Shown: piece by piece, positions 1 to 5,262 of the stretch
Layout: each line of letters opens with the position of its first letter
How positions within the stretch are numbered: the first letter of the stretch is position 1
NCBI GenBank assembly: GCA_947259865.1
Contig: CAMYNZ010000254.1
Location: forward strand, 1 to 5,759
Reading direction: 5' to 3'
From: an uncultured Desulfobacterales bacterium
GTDB taxonomy: Bacteria > Desulfobacterota > Desulfobacteria > Desulfobacterales > G020354645
DNA: 5,759 bases
The notes under the pieces: generated by a model
Databases searched by the model: none
Seen by the model: the letters and a program-made list of their open reading frames with translations, nothing else
Told to the model about the DNA's origin: nothing
Program-made: the position numbers and the translations under genes

Positions 1-130
1 CTCCAGTTTTTATCTCTAACTACCAACTATTATTCTGTAAAAGGGTTACCAGGGTTTTACCAACCTGGAGTTGATTTCTGTTTTAAATAGCTACAACTCC
101 TCCGGACATTATCCATAATTTATAATTTGT

Positions 131-153
131 CCCAAAAATTGGGCTTGCTTTTT
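131..153 (+). terminator. possible Rho-independent terminator of an upstream gene
   Basis: CCCAA (131-135) and TTGGG (139-143) can pair across an AAA loop, followed by CTTGCTTTTT. The stem is only 5 bp and the T tract begins five bases after it, so this would be a weak terminator. It would end a plus-strand gene lying left of the window. No such gene is visible here, so the call rests on structure alone. Confidence 0.3.
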
Positions 154-168
154 AAATTTCGTAAGGGC

Positions 169-208
169 ATGTTATCCAGGGGTTCGATAATCGGCATACG
201 ATGTTATC
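169..208. promoter_or_regulatory. ATGTTATC repeat cluster, candidate operator
   Basis: ATGTTATC occurs at 169-176 and again at 201-208, 32 bases apart or close to three helical turns. The second copy is also the right arm of an imperfect inverted repeat: GATAATCG (186-193), then GCATA, then CGATGTTATC (199-208) with one bulged G. It lies 78-117 bases upstream of the PurF-like start. That geometry would suit a dimeric regulator, but I do not recognise a specific regulator motif. Confidence 0.3.
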
Positions 209-285
209 TTCAGTCAAAATGTCTGACATTTAAAGATATATTCATTGATCTAAAAAACTGAAACAAACACATACGGGGGCAATTC

Positions 286-1689
286 ATGGGGGGGTTATTC
301 GGCTGTGTATCAAAAGATAACTGTATAAACGACTTATTTTACGGAACCGATTATCATTCGCATCTTGGGACCAAGCGAGGGGGTCTGGCCGTTAAAAACG
401 ATAAGGATTTCTTGCGAGCCATTCACAATATCGAGAATGATTATTTCAGGTCCAAATTTGAATCGGATCTTCCCAATTTGCATGGTAAAAAAGGTATCGG
501 AATTATAAGCGATCATGACTCCCAACCGCTGATTATCGGCTCCCACCTTGGAACCTTTGCCCTTGTGACAGTAAGTAGAATTATTAATATAGACGAACTT
601 GCCAACCGGGCACTAAAGTCCAGACTGCATTTTTCCGAGATGAGCGGCGGAGAAACAAGCCCGACCGAGCTGGTAGCCATGTTAATCTGTGAAAAAGGAT
701 CTTTTGAAGAAGGCATCCAGAATGCGCAGGCGGCGGTCAAAGGCTCGTGCTCGATGCTTTTGCTCACCAAAGAAGGTATTTATGCGGCAAGGGACCGCCT
801 GGGACGCACCCCCATTGTTATCGGTAAAAAAAATGGGACGATTGCAGCCGCTTCAGAATCATGTGCTTTCCCCAACCTTGGCTATGAGATTGAGAAATAC
901 CTCGGTCCGGGTGAAATTATATTTATAACGGCTGAGGGATTCGAACAACGAAAAGAACCGTCAGATCAAATGCAGATTTGTGCCTTTCTTTGGGTGTATT
1001 ACGGTTATCCAGCCTCGTGCTACGAAGGCATCAATGTAGAAGCAGCCAGAAACCGCTGCGGCAGGGGTCTTGCAAAAAATGATCAAACAGAGATTGATTT
1101 TGTGGCCGGTATCCCGGATTCCGGAATCGGGCATGCAATCGGCTATGCTTTTGAAAGAAACATCCCCTATGTGAGACCCTTTGTCAAATATACGCCCACC
1201 TGGCCGCGGAGTTTTATGCCTCAGGACCAGAGCCTTCGGGATCTGGTTGCGAAAATGAAACTCATACCGGTAAGGGACTTGATCGAAAACAAAAAAATCC
1301 TGTTTTGTGAGGATTCCATTGTGCGCGGTACTCAATTAAAGGATACCATTCAAATTTTATATGATTACGGCGCCCAGCAGGTCCATATGCGACCGGCCTG
1401 TCCTACCTTGATCTATCCCTGTGATTTTCTAAATTTCTCGACATCCCAATCCACGCTTGATCTTGCCGGCCGCAAAGCCATTGCGGAACTCGAAGGATCA
1501 GATGAAAATTTTTCACCCGAATACGCTCAGGCCGGCTCTGAAAAAAATAATGCCATGGTTGATAAAATTAGACAGCGACTAAAACTGACTTCCCTGCAGT
1601 ATCAAAAGTTAGAAGATCTTGTTGAAGCAATCGGGTTGCCCAAAGAAAAATTGTGTACCCACTGCTGGGATGGCAGCAGTCATTTTTGA
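286..1689 (+). CDS. PurF-like phosphoribosyltransferase with inactive glutaminase domain
   Basis: This is a homologue of amidophosphoribosyltransferase, the enzyme that makes phosphoribosylamine from PRPP and glutamine in the first step of purine synthesis. The N-terminal Ntn-type glutaminase half (about 1-230) has lost its active site. True PurF begins, after processing, with Cys in CGIFG or CGVFG; here the protein starts MGGLFG, with Gly in that place. The RYAT, HNG and SSDTE glutamine-site motifs are absent (SDHDSQ at 75-80, TVSRI at 95-99). The C-terminal half keeps the PRPP loop (CEDSIVRGT, 341-349), AGIPDSG (274-280), and C232, C379, C457 and C460, matching the four 4Fe-4S ligands of Bacillus-type PurF. 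Length is normal for the family. The start is supported by a G-rich site (275-279) and by the N-terminal alignment. From memory, near-identical proteins with an MGG start exist in Bacteroidetes and are usually annotated as PurF. The likely activity is phosphoribosyl transfer to free ammonia or another acceptor. No other purine gene is adjacent. Confidence 0.9.
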   Translation: MGGLFGCVSKDNCINDLFYGTDYHSHLGTKRGGLAVKNDKDFLRAIHNIENDYFRSKFESDLPNLHGKKGIGIISDHDSQPLIIGSHLGTFALVTVSRIINIDELANRALKSRLHFSEMSGGETSPTELVAMLICEKGSFEEGIQNAQAAVKGSCSMLLLTKEGIYAARDRLGRTPIVIGKKNGTIAAASESCAFPNLGYEIEKYLGPGEIIFITAEGFEQRKEPSDQMQICAFLWVYYGYPASCYEGINVEAARNRCGRGLAKNDQTEIDFVAGIPDSGIGHAIGYAFERNIPYVRPFVKYTPTWPRSFMPQDQSLRDLVAKMKLIPVRDLIENKKILFCEDSIVRGTQLKDTIQILYDYGAQQVHMRPACPTLIYPCDFLNFSTSQSTLDLAGRKAIAELEGSDENFSPEYAQAGSEKNNAMVDKIRQRLKLTSLQYQKLEDLVEAIGLPKEKLCTHCWDGSSHF

Positions 1690-1916
1690 TTTAACACCGC
1701 ATCGCAGGGGTGTCCCAAATGGTCGCTGAGCGAGCAAAAGCTTTACAACCGTTAGACATACATTTTAAATTTATTCCTGGGCCATTATGCTAGATTGAAT
1801 ATGAGGTCATTAATATGGTATGATTTTTTGCTGGTGGTGCAGTTTTAAATCACTTTATTGATAGATCGGTATCTGCACGGCAAATGGGGCGGATACACAG
1901 CTATTAATAATTCGTA

Positions 1917-1962
1917 AAGGAGGGTAACACAACTGACCGCAGGCTTGAACCTATAACGGTCA
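1917..1962 (+). promoter_or_regulatory. orphan Shine-Dalgarno sequence and inverted repeat in receiver-gene leader
   Basis: AAGGAGG (1917-1923) matches the anti-Shine-Dalgarno core but sits about 100 bases upstream of the receiver gene. The only start-like codon at normal spacing is CTG at 1933, which would give a seven-codon peptide ending at TAA (1954-1956). The same stretch is bounded by TGACCG (1934-1939) and CGGTCA (1957-1962), perfect 6-base arms with a 17-base loop. It could be a leader peptide/hairpin, an operator, or chance. Confidence 0.2.
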
Positions 1963-2009
1963 CAAAAATTAGATGATTTCCGGCCATGTCAAGGGAATGA
2001 ACTGCAATC

Positions 2010-2022
2010 GGAGGGCAGGAGC
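2010..2022 (+). promoter_or_regulatory. ribosome binding site of the receiver gene
   Basis: GGAGG (2010-2014) lies 8 bases before the ATG at 2023. The alternative in-frame ATG at 2044, which would begin directly at the MKILIVDD strand, has only a purine-rich GAAAAAGAG before it. This favours the longer form. Confidence 0.6.
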
Positions 2023-2433
2023 ATGCAATTTGAAAAAGAGTCTATGAAGATTCTGATTGTCGATGACAATGAAATCGACCTGGAATTGCTGGAAGCAATC
2101 TTAACGAACCTGGGATTCCAGAACATAATAACATCCGAAAGCGGTAAAGAGGCAATCCGATTGGCAGAAGAACATCGACCGGATTTATTTTTCATCGACA
2201 TTAATATGCCGGGAATGACCGGCGGAGAATTCAGAGGGCTTTTAAAACAGAATCCCGTCACCACAGATATTCCCGTAATCTTTATATCCGGCATGATCTC
2301 AAAGGAAGAAGAGAAAGAACTCGGCGGAAGGTTTGCAAGCGGGGATTTCGTTATTGCCAAGCCATTTTCAAGAGAAAAAATTGCCCAGGTAATTTTGGCA
2401 ATCCTGGGCAAAGCCTCCGAAGATCAAAAATAA
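2023..2433 (+). CDS. stand-alone response regulator receiver protein (CheY/Spo0F type)
   Basis: This is a 136-residue protein made of a single receiver domain, the phosphoryl-accepting module of two-component systems in the cytoplasm. The key residues are present: acidic pair D14-D15 in ILIVDDNE, phosphoacceptor D59 in FFIDINMPGMTG, switch residue S89 in IFISG, aromatic F109, and K113 in AKPF. The domain ends about ten residues before the C-terminus, so there is no DNA-binding, GGDEF or other output domain. It would act by protein-protein contact or as a phosphorelay intermediate. No histidine kinase lies next to it in this window, so its partner is encoded elsewhere or outside the window. 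The gaps on both sides (333 and about 450 bases) suggest its own transcript. The family assignment is secure; the pathway is unknown. Confidence 0.93.
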   Translation: MQFEKESMKILIVDDNEIDLELLEAILTNLGFQNIITSESGKEAIRLAEEHRPDLFFIDINMPGMTGGEFRGLLKQNPVTTDIPVIFISGMISKEEEKELGGRFASGDFVIAKPFSREKIAQVILAILGKASEDQK

Positions 2434-2505
2434 TAGGTAAACCCCTGCGTACACCTCTGAAGACCCAGCGATATCACCCCTCTACCATCAACTCCTGAAA
2501 GCGCG

Positions 2506-2526
2506 TATCCTGATCTTATCAGGGTG
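2506..2526. terminator. hairpin CCTGAT-CTT-ATCAGG, possible transcript end
   Basis: CCTGAT (2509-2514) and ATCAGG (2518-2523) pair perfectly across a 3-base loop, and the stem can extend by one A-T and two G-U pairs. It lies 75 bases after the receiver stop and 6 bases after the stop of the minus-strand fragment, where two 3' ends converge. No T tract follows on either strand, so it is not a classical intrinsic terminator. It may be an RNA-stabilising or processing stem. Confidence 0.3.
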
Positions 2527-2531
2527 ACCCG

Positions 2532-2726
2532 TCAGTCCACCAGCATACGCCACAATCCTTCCAACACGGTCTTCTCGTATTCGGCTTCGGGCGTGAATTC
2601 AAGTTCCAAATGCAGGTTGAATTCATCCACCCAATTAATATAATGAGCCAGACACTTTCTGCACCAACGTCCCCCTATTAACCCTATTACCAATGTCAAT
2701 ATACCACGAGCGTCCCCTACTTGACC
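2532..2726 (-). pseudogene. possible remnant of an unidentified gene (3' end)
   Basis: On the minus strand a 64-codon frame runs from just after an in-frame TGA (2727-2729) to a TGA at 2532-2534. The last 40 or so codons have a natural protein composition: CRKCLAHYINWVDEFN, then LELEFTPEAEYEKTVLEG and WRMLVD. The upstream portion is a low-complexity run of Gly, Leu and Ile containing the repeat-like TAGGGGGACG phrases. There is no ATG with a ribosome binding site. This looks like the C-terminal tail of a gene whose front was replaced by repeat sequence. I do not recognise the family. It could also be chance, given the short length. Confidence 0.3.
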
Positions 2727-2788
2727 TCAATTTAGGGCTTGTAAGCTCCATAACGGTAGTTTAATAATAGCCGGTGTATTTTCCTTTA

Positions 2789-2828
2789 ATGTCAACTGGG
2801 ATCAGTTCGGTATTCTATAAAAGTATAG
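2789..2828 (+). promoter_or_regulatory. candidate promoter and palindrome upstream of methyltransferase
   Basis: ATGTCA (2789-2794) and TATTCT (2811-2816) are separated by 16 bases, each matching the -35/-10 consensus at four of six positions. Overlapping the -10 is a palindrome CTATA-AAAG-TATAG (2815-2828), suitable as an operator or simply AT-rich start-site sequence. The match is weak. Confidence 0.25.
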
Positions 2829-2876
2829 TTTGAGTTTTACCAGCGTCCCTGGAGCGGGATCGTTCAGAATGCGTAA

Positions 2877-2886
2877 AGGAGATGAA
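2877..2886 (+). promoter_or_regulatory. ribosome binding site that sets the methyltransferase start
   Basis: AGGAG (2877-2881) lies 5 bases before the ATG at 2887. The frame is open further upstream, to a TTG at 2830 and an ATG at 2869. Neither has a comparable site, and the extra residues do not resemble the family N-terminus. The start at 2887 is therefore preferred. Confidence 0.7.
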
Positions 2887-4338
2887 ATGAGCAGCGGCGG
2901 CTTGACAGGCGGCATTTACAAACCACTCAATCCGGAACAGGTGGAGTTGATCCACCGCGAGGCACTGCATCTGCTGGAAGAGGTTGGCATGGCTTATGAG
3001 AGCGGTCAAGACGATTTACTCGCACTAGTAAAGCATGCCGGTTGCAGGGTGGATCGGACGGCCAAGCGGATTTTTTTTCCGAGTCAGTTGATCGAGGAGA
3101 TGGTGACGCAAGCCCCGGGTGAGTTTACCTTGTACAGCCGGGACGGAAAAAACGATCTTCAATTGGGCAAGGACCGAGTCTACGCTGGAACCGGGGGTAC
3201 CACGGTGCGCATCCTGGATCTTGATACCGACGAGGTGCGCCAGAGCTTGGTTACAGACATCCACAATGTAGCCCGCATTGTGGAGGAAATGAAGCATATC
3301 CATTTTTTCCAGAATTGCTGTGTACCCAACGACGTACCCATTGAACATTATGATCTCAACATCGCTTTTGCCGCCTTGCTGGGTACCAATAAGCATATTA
3401 TGTTCGGGTGCAATTTTGACCATGGCCTGCGGGATACTTTCCGTATGGCGTCCAGGATCGCCGGCGGGAAGGAGGCCCTTAAAGCCAAACCGATCTTTTC
3501 CATAAGCGCTTGTATGATCATCAGCCCGCTGAAATTCTGCACCCAGTCTTCCATTAACGTGCGTACCGCTGCAGAACTAAACGTGCCCACCACGGTGACC
3601 AGTGCGCCCATGAGCGGCTCCACCTCTCCCATGACAATGGCCGGCACCTTATTGCAAACCCACGCCGAGGTATTGGCAGGGATTACGGTACACCAGATTA
3701 CCCGACCAGGCGCCCCCGTGCTTTATGGCGGGCTGCCGGCAATGGCGGATATGAGTAGCATGGGGTATCAAGGAGGAGGGGTTGAATGCGGTATGATGCA
3801 AGCAGCCATGCATCAGCTCAGCCAAAGGGTCGACGTGCCCAATTACGCCAGTTCAGGCCTTTCGGATTCCAAGATCACCGACGTACAGGCCGGCTGGGAA
3901 AAGGCATTCACCACCGGTTTGGCGGTGATGGGCGGGAACAACTACATCCACCATGCCGCGGGCATGTTGGAATCGATGCAATGTGTTGCCTACGAGCTGT
4001 ATGTGATCGATGATGAGATCATTGGTCAAGCCTGCAAAATCCTGGAGGGCATTTCCACCGGCGAGGACCATTTGGCCTTCGAAGCTATTCGCGAGGTGGG
4101 CCCGGGTGGTAACTACCTGATGTCCTCCCATACCTTGCGGCACCTGCGCCGTGAGTATTTTCAGGGCAACGCGGTCAGCGATAAGGGTGGACGTGAGGAT
4201 TGGATCCAGAAAGGCTGCCTGTCGGCGCGTGACCGGGCCCGGGCTATTGCCCGCGCCATCCTCGATAAGCCCCTGGAGCCCAGGATCCATCCTAAAATCG
4301 AGAAGAAAATTCGGAGTGACTTTAATATCTTCCTTTGA
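2887..4338 (+). CDS. MttB-family corrinoid-dependent methyltransferase, non-pyrrolysine type
   Basis: This 483-residue protein belongs to the trimethylamine methyltransferase (MttB, COG5598) superfamily. Members move a methyl group from a quaternary or tertiary amine to the Co(I) of a cognate corrinoid protein, from which a second methyltransferase passes it to tetrahydrofolate or coenzyme M. Family hallmarks are the N-terminal helical start with HREALHLLEEVGMAYE, the GGTT segment near 102-106, the barrel core SGSTSPMTMAG with HAEVLAGI (about 243-266), GLSDSKITDVQAGWEKAF (324-341) and HHAAGMLESM (355-364). Length is typical. The frame has no internal TAG, so it lacks the pyrrolysine of true trimethylamine enzymes and belongs with homologues such as glycine betaine, proline betaine and carnitine demethylases. 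The substrate cannot be read from sequence. No corrinoid protein, transporter or second methyltransferase is adjacent. GC content looks higher (about 57-60% in sampled lines) than in neighbouring genes, hinting at separate origin. The protein is probably cytoplasmic, with no signal peptide. Confidence 0.9.
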   Translation: MSSGGLTGGIYKPLNPEQVELIHREALHLLEEVGMAYESGQDDLLALVKHAGCRVDRTAKRIFFPSQLIEEMVTQAPGEFTLYSRDGKNDLQLGKDRVYAGTGGTTVRILDLDTDEVRQSLVTDIHNVARIVEEMKHIHFFQNCCVPNDVPIEHYDLNIAFAALLGTNKHIMFGCNFDHGLRDTFRMASRIAGGKEALKAKPIFSISACMIISPLKFCTQSSINVRTAAELNVPTTVTSAPMSGSTSPMTMAGTLLQTHAEVLAGITVHQITRPGAPVLYGGLPAMADMSSMGYQGGGVECGMMQAAMHQLSQRVDVPNYASSGLSDSKITDVQAGWEKAFTTGLAVMGGNNYIHHAAGMLESMQCVAYELYVIDDEIIGQACKILEGISTGEDHLAFEAIREVGPGGNYLMSSHTLRHLRREYFQGNAVSDKGGREDWIQKGCLSARDRARAIARAILDKPLEPRIHPKIEKKIRSDFNIFL

Positions 4339-4456
4339 TCTTCCGCATAAAAAGTAGTTGAGGCCTGTCGAAATCTAACGGAATGGGGGCTGATCAAAGC
4401 TTAAATACCGCGCCTTTCAATTAATGAAATACACCAGGAATTTTTTGTACCAACGT

Positions 4457-4478
4457 TTCACTTTATTGTGAAGTTTTT
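4457..4478 (+). terminator. possible Rho-independent terminator after the methyltransferase
   Basis: TTCAC (4457-4461) and GTGAA (4468-4472) pair across a 6-base loop, followed by one G and TTTTT (4474-4478). It lies about 120 bases downstream of the methyltransferase stop and points in its direction. The stem is short and AT-rich, so termination would be weak. On the opposite strand no T run follows it. Confidence 0.35.
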
Positions 4479-4524
4479 GGGTCGTTACGTTCAAGCTTAT
4501 ATAAATTGGATTGTACACTAAAAT

Positions 4525-5007
4525 TTAGATGGCTGGCCCTCCTCCGCCACTGCGGCGATTGGTGTACCATAACCGCAAATTATTTTCATCGACCTGCTTT
4601 ACACTCACACCGTCTCCCTGCTGATGGATAACATATCCATAAAGCTGATTATCAGGACCCCATATCTCCCGGACCCTGGTCATAGGGTGATTGGCCCATT
4701 TGGGGCGGATCTCGCCTTGATCTGTCGTATTTGCTTTCACCAAATCCGTCCACGTATCCTGATCATTAACTGTCTCCCAATTGCCGCCTAATAATATTTT
4801 CCTATTGTCATTCTTCGGATCAAAAACGATGGCGAATGACTTAAATCGGATATCATAGTCAGACCAGTTATTAATCAGATCCTTCTGAGTGTTCATTGAA
4901 TCGCTTTCCGATTGTGATTTCACTTTGCCGTAGCTCCCTGAACATCCCATGATAAAGGCAAATGTTAGGATGGCCATTCCCGCTAATCTCTTGATGTTCA
5001 TAATCAT
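4525..5007 (-). CDS. small predicted lipoprotein, unknown function
   Basis: The protein has 160 residues from the chosen ATG (158 if the second ATG at 5001 is used). It opens with MIMNIKR, then a hydrophobic stretch LAGMAILTFAFIMG and a Cys at position 22. The IMGC lipobox predicts cleavage by signal peptidase II and lipid anchoring. The mature part, about 139 residues, is polar and rich in Asn, Asp and Trp (NNWSDYDIRFKSFAIVFDP, GGNWETVNDQDTWTDL, REIWGPDNQLYGYVIHQQ), probably a small beta-rich domain, ending in SGGGGPAI. I do not recognise the family. The start is chosen because GGAG (5012-5015) precedes it by 4 bases. The frame extends upstream to an ATG at 5109, but that 34-residue extension is basic and would bury the signal peptide. 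The gene is convergent with the methyltransferase. The next minus-strand gene ends 255 bases upstream, so a shared operon is uncertain. Confidence 0.75.
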   Translation of the reverse strand: MIMNIKRLAGMAILTFAFIMGCSGSYGKVKSQSESDSMNTQKDLINNWSDYDIRFKSFAIVFDPKNDNRKILLGGNWETVNDQDTWTDLVKANTTDQGEIRPKWANHPMTRVREIWGPDNQLYGYVIHQQGDGVSVKQVDENNLRLWYTNRRSGGGGPAI

Positions 5008-5109
5008 CTCACTCCATAATCTACGTCCCGGGTTTTCCTTTAACAGCCGAGGCTTATTGGTGATTAAATCATTTATCCTCTGCGCGTGCGGGCAGGTATT
5101 TTTAAACAC

Positions 5110-5262
5110 GCCTTAGATTAAATGATACTAAGCATCACTCAAAAAGTTGCAAGGCAAGAAAAAATAAAATATAGGCAGCCTCCAAAAATCCGTTAATGAG
5201 TTCTGGACCCTTTCGATGGGCCAATAAGAGTCAAGAACAGACCTGACCCCTCTGCCTTTTTT
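5110..5262. repeat. REP-like intergenic sequence
   Basis: Read on the minus strand, this gap contains GGGGTCAGGTCTG (5239-5251), followed by TTCTTGACTC. Phrases of this form recur in my memory of intergenic repeats near IS200/REP-type transposases in Deltaproteobacteria, but only one copy exists in the window and no transposase is present. No gene and no clear terminator are seen in the rest of the gap, which is AT-rich. The call is from recollection and needs a genome-wide copy count. Confidence 0.25.

Larger units (their letters stand above)
1..285. other. 5' intergenic region upstream of the PurF-like gene
   Basis: No coding region is supported in these 285 bases. The stretch is AT-rich. 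It contains an inverted repeat GTAAAA/TTTTAC (37-42 and 55-60) around an internal GGTTACC palindrome, a compact hairpin followed by a T-rich tract (131-153), and a cluster of TTATC/GATAA words (109-208). The latter two are listed separately. I could not pick a convincing sigma-70 promoter: CTGACA at 223-228 resembles a -35 box, but nothing matching a -10 box lies 16-18 bases downstream. Confidence 0.5.
1690..2022. other. 333-base gap between PurF-like and receiver genes
   Basis: I see no gene here. The gap contains an 11-base palindrome TCGCTGAGCGA (1723-1733), a consensus-like AAGGAGG (1917-1923) with no ATG behind it, and an inverted repeat TGACCG/CGGTCA (1934-1962). No strong terminator is visible directly after the PurF-like stop: ACACC/GGTGT (1694-1712) could pair, but it lacks a T tract. 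Confidence 0.5.
2434..2886. other. 453-base gap between receiver and methyltransferase genes
   Basis: No intact gene is seen. The gap holds a hairpin at 2506-2526, a minus-strand open stretch that looks like a gene remnant (2532-2726), a candidate promoter/palindrome region (2789-2828), and the ribosome binding site of the methyltransferase. The sequence around 2655-2725, read on the minus strand, contains two related phrases, TAGGGGGACGTTGGTG and TAGGGGACGCTCGTGG, which look like repeat debris. Confidence 0.5.

Noticed and set aside
37..60. Inverted repeat GTAAAA/TTTTAC as a terminator or attachment site
   Set aside because: It has a 12-base centre, AT-rich arms, no T tract after it, and no integrase or duplicate copy in the window.
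223..254. Sigma-70 promoter for the PurF-like gene from CTGACA
   Set aside because: No acceptable -10 hexamer lies 16-18 bases downstream; TATATT and TCTAAA are at the wrong distance.
961..1335. 124-codon minus-strand open frame inside the PurF-like gene
   Set aside because: It lies wholly antisense to a strongly conserved domain and its translation has no recognisable domain; it is a shadow of the real gene.
1858..1905. Cyclic-di-GMP (GEMM-like) riboswitch suggested by GCACGGCAAA
   Set aside because: Only one short phrase resembles the motif; the GAAA tetraloop region and the paired arms are not found.
1989..2411. 140-codon minus-strand open frame opposite the receiver gene
   Set aside because: The translation is Ser-rich and featureless, while the plus strand has every receiver motif.
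2830..2886. N-terminal extension of the methyltransferase from a TTG at 2830
   Set aside because: It has no ribosome binding site, overlaps a palindrome typical of promoter DNA, and the AGGAG before the ATG at 2887 is clearly better.
3853..4290. 145-codon minus-strand open frame opposite the methyltransferase
   Set aside because: It is a consequence of GC-rich codon use on the plus strand; there are no motifs, and the plus-strand MttB hallmarks are in this region.
2887..4338. Pyrrolysine-containing trimethylamine methyltransferase
   Set aside because: The family hallmarks fit, but the frame contains no in-frame TAG, so pyrrolysine is not encoded.
5008..5109. 34-residue N-terminal extension of the lipoprotein
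   Set aside because: It would place a basic segment ahead of a classical lipoprotein signal peptide, and GGAG directly precedes the internal ATG.
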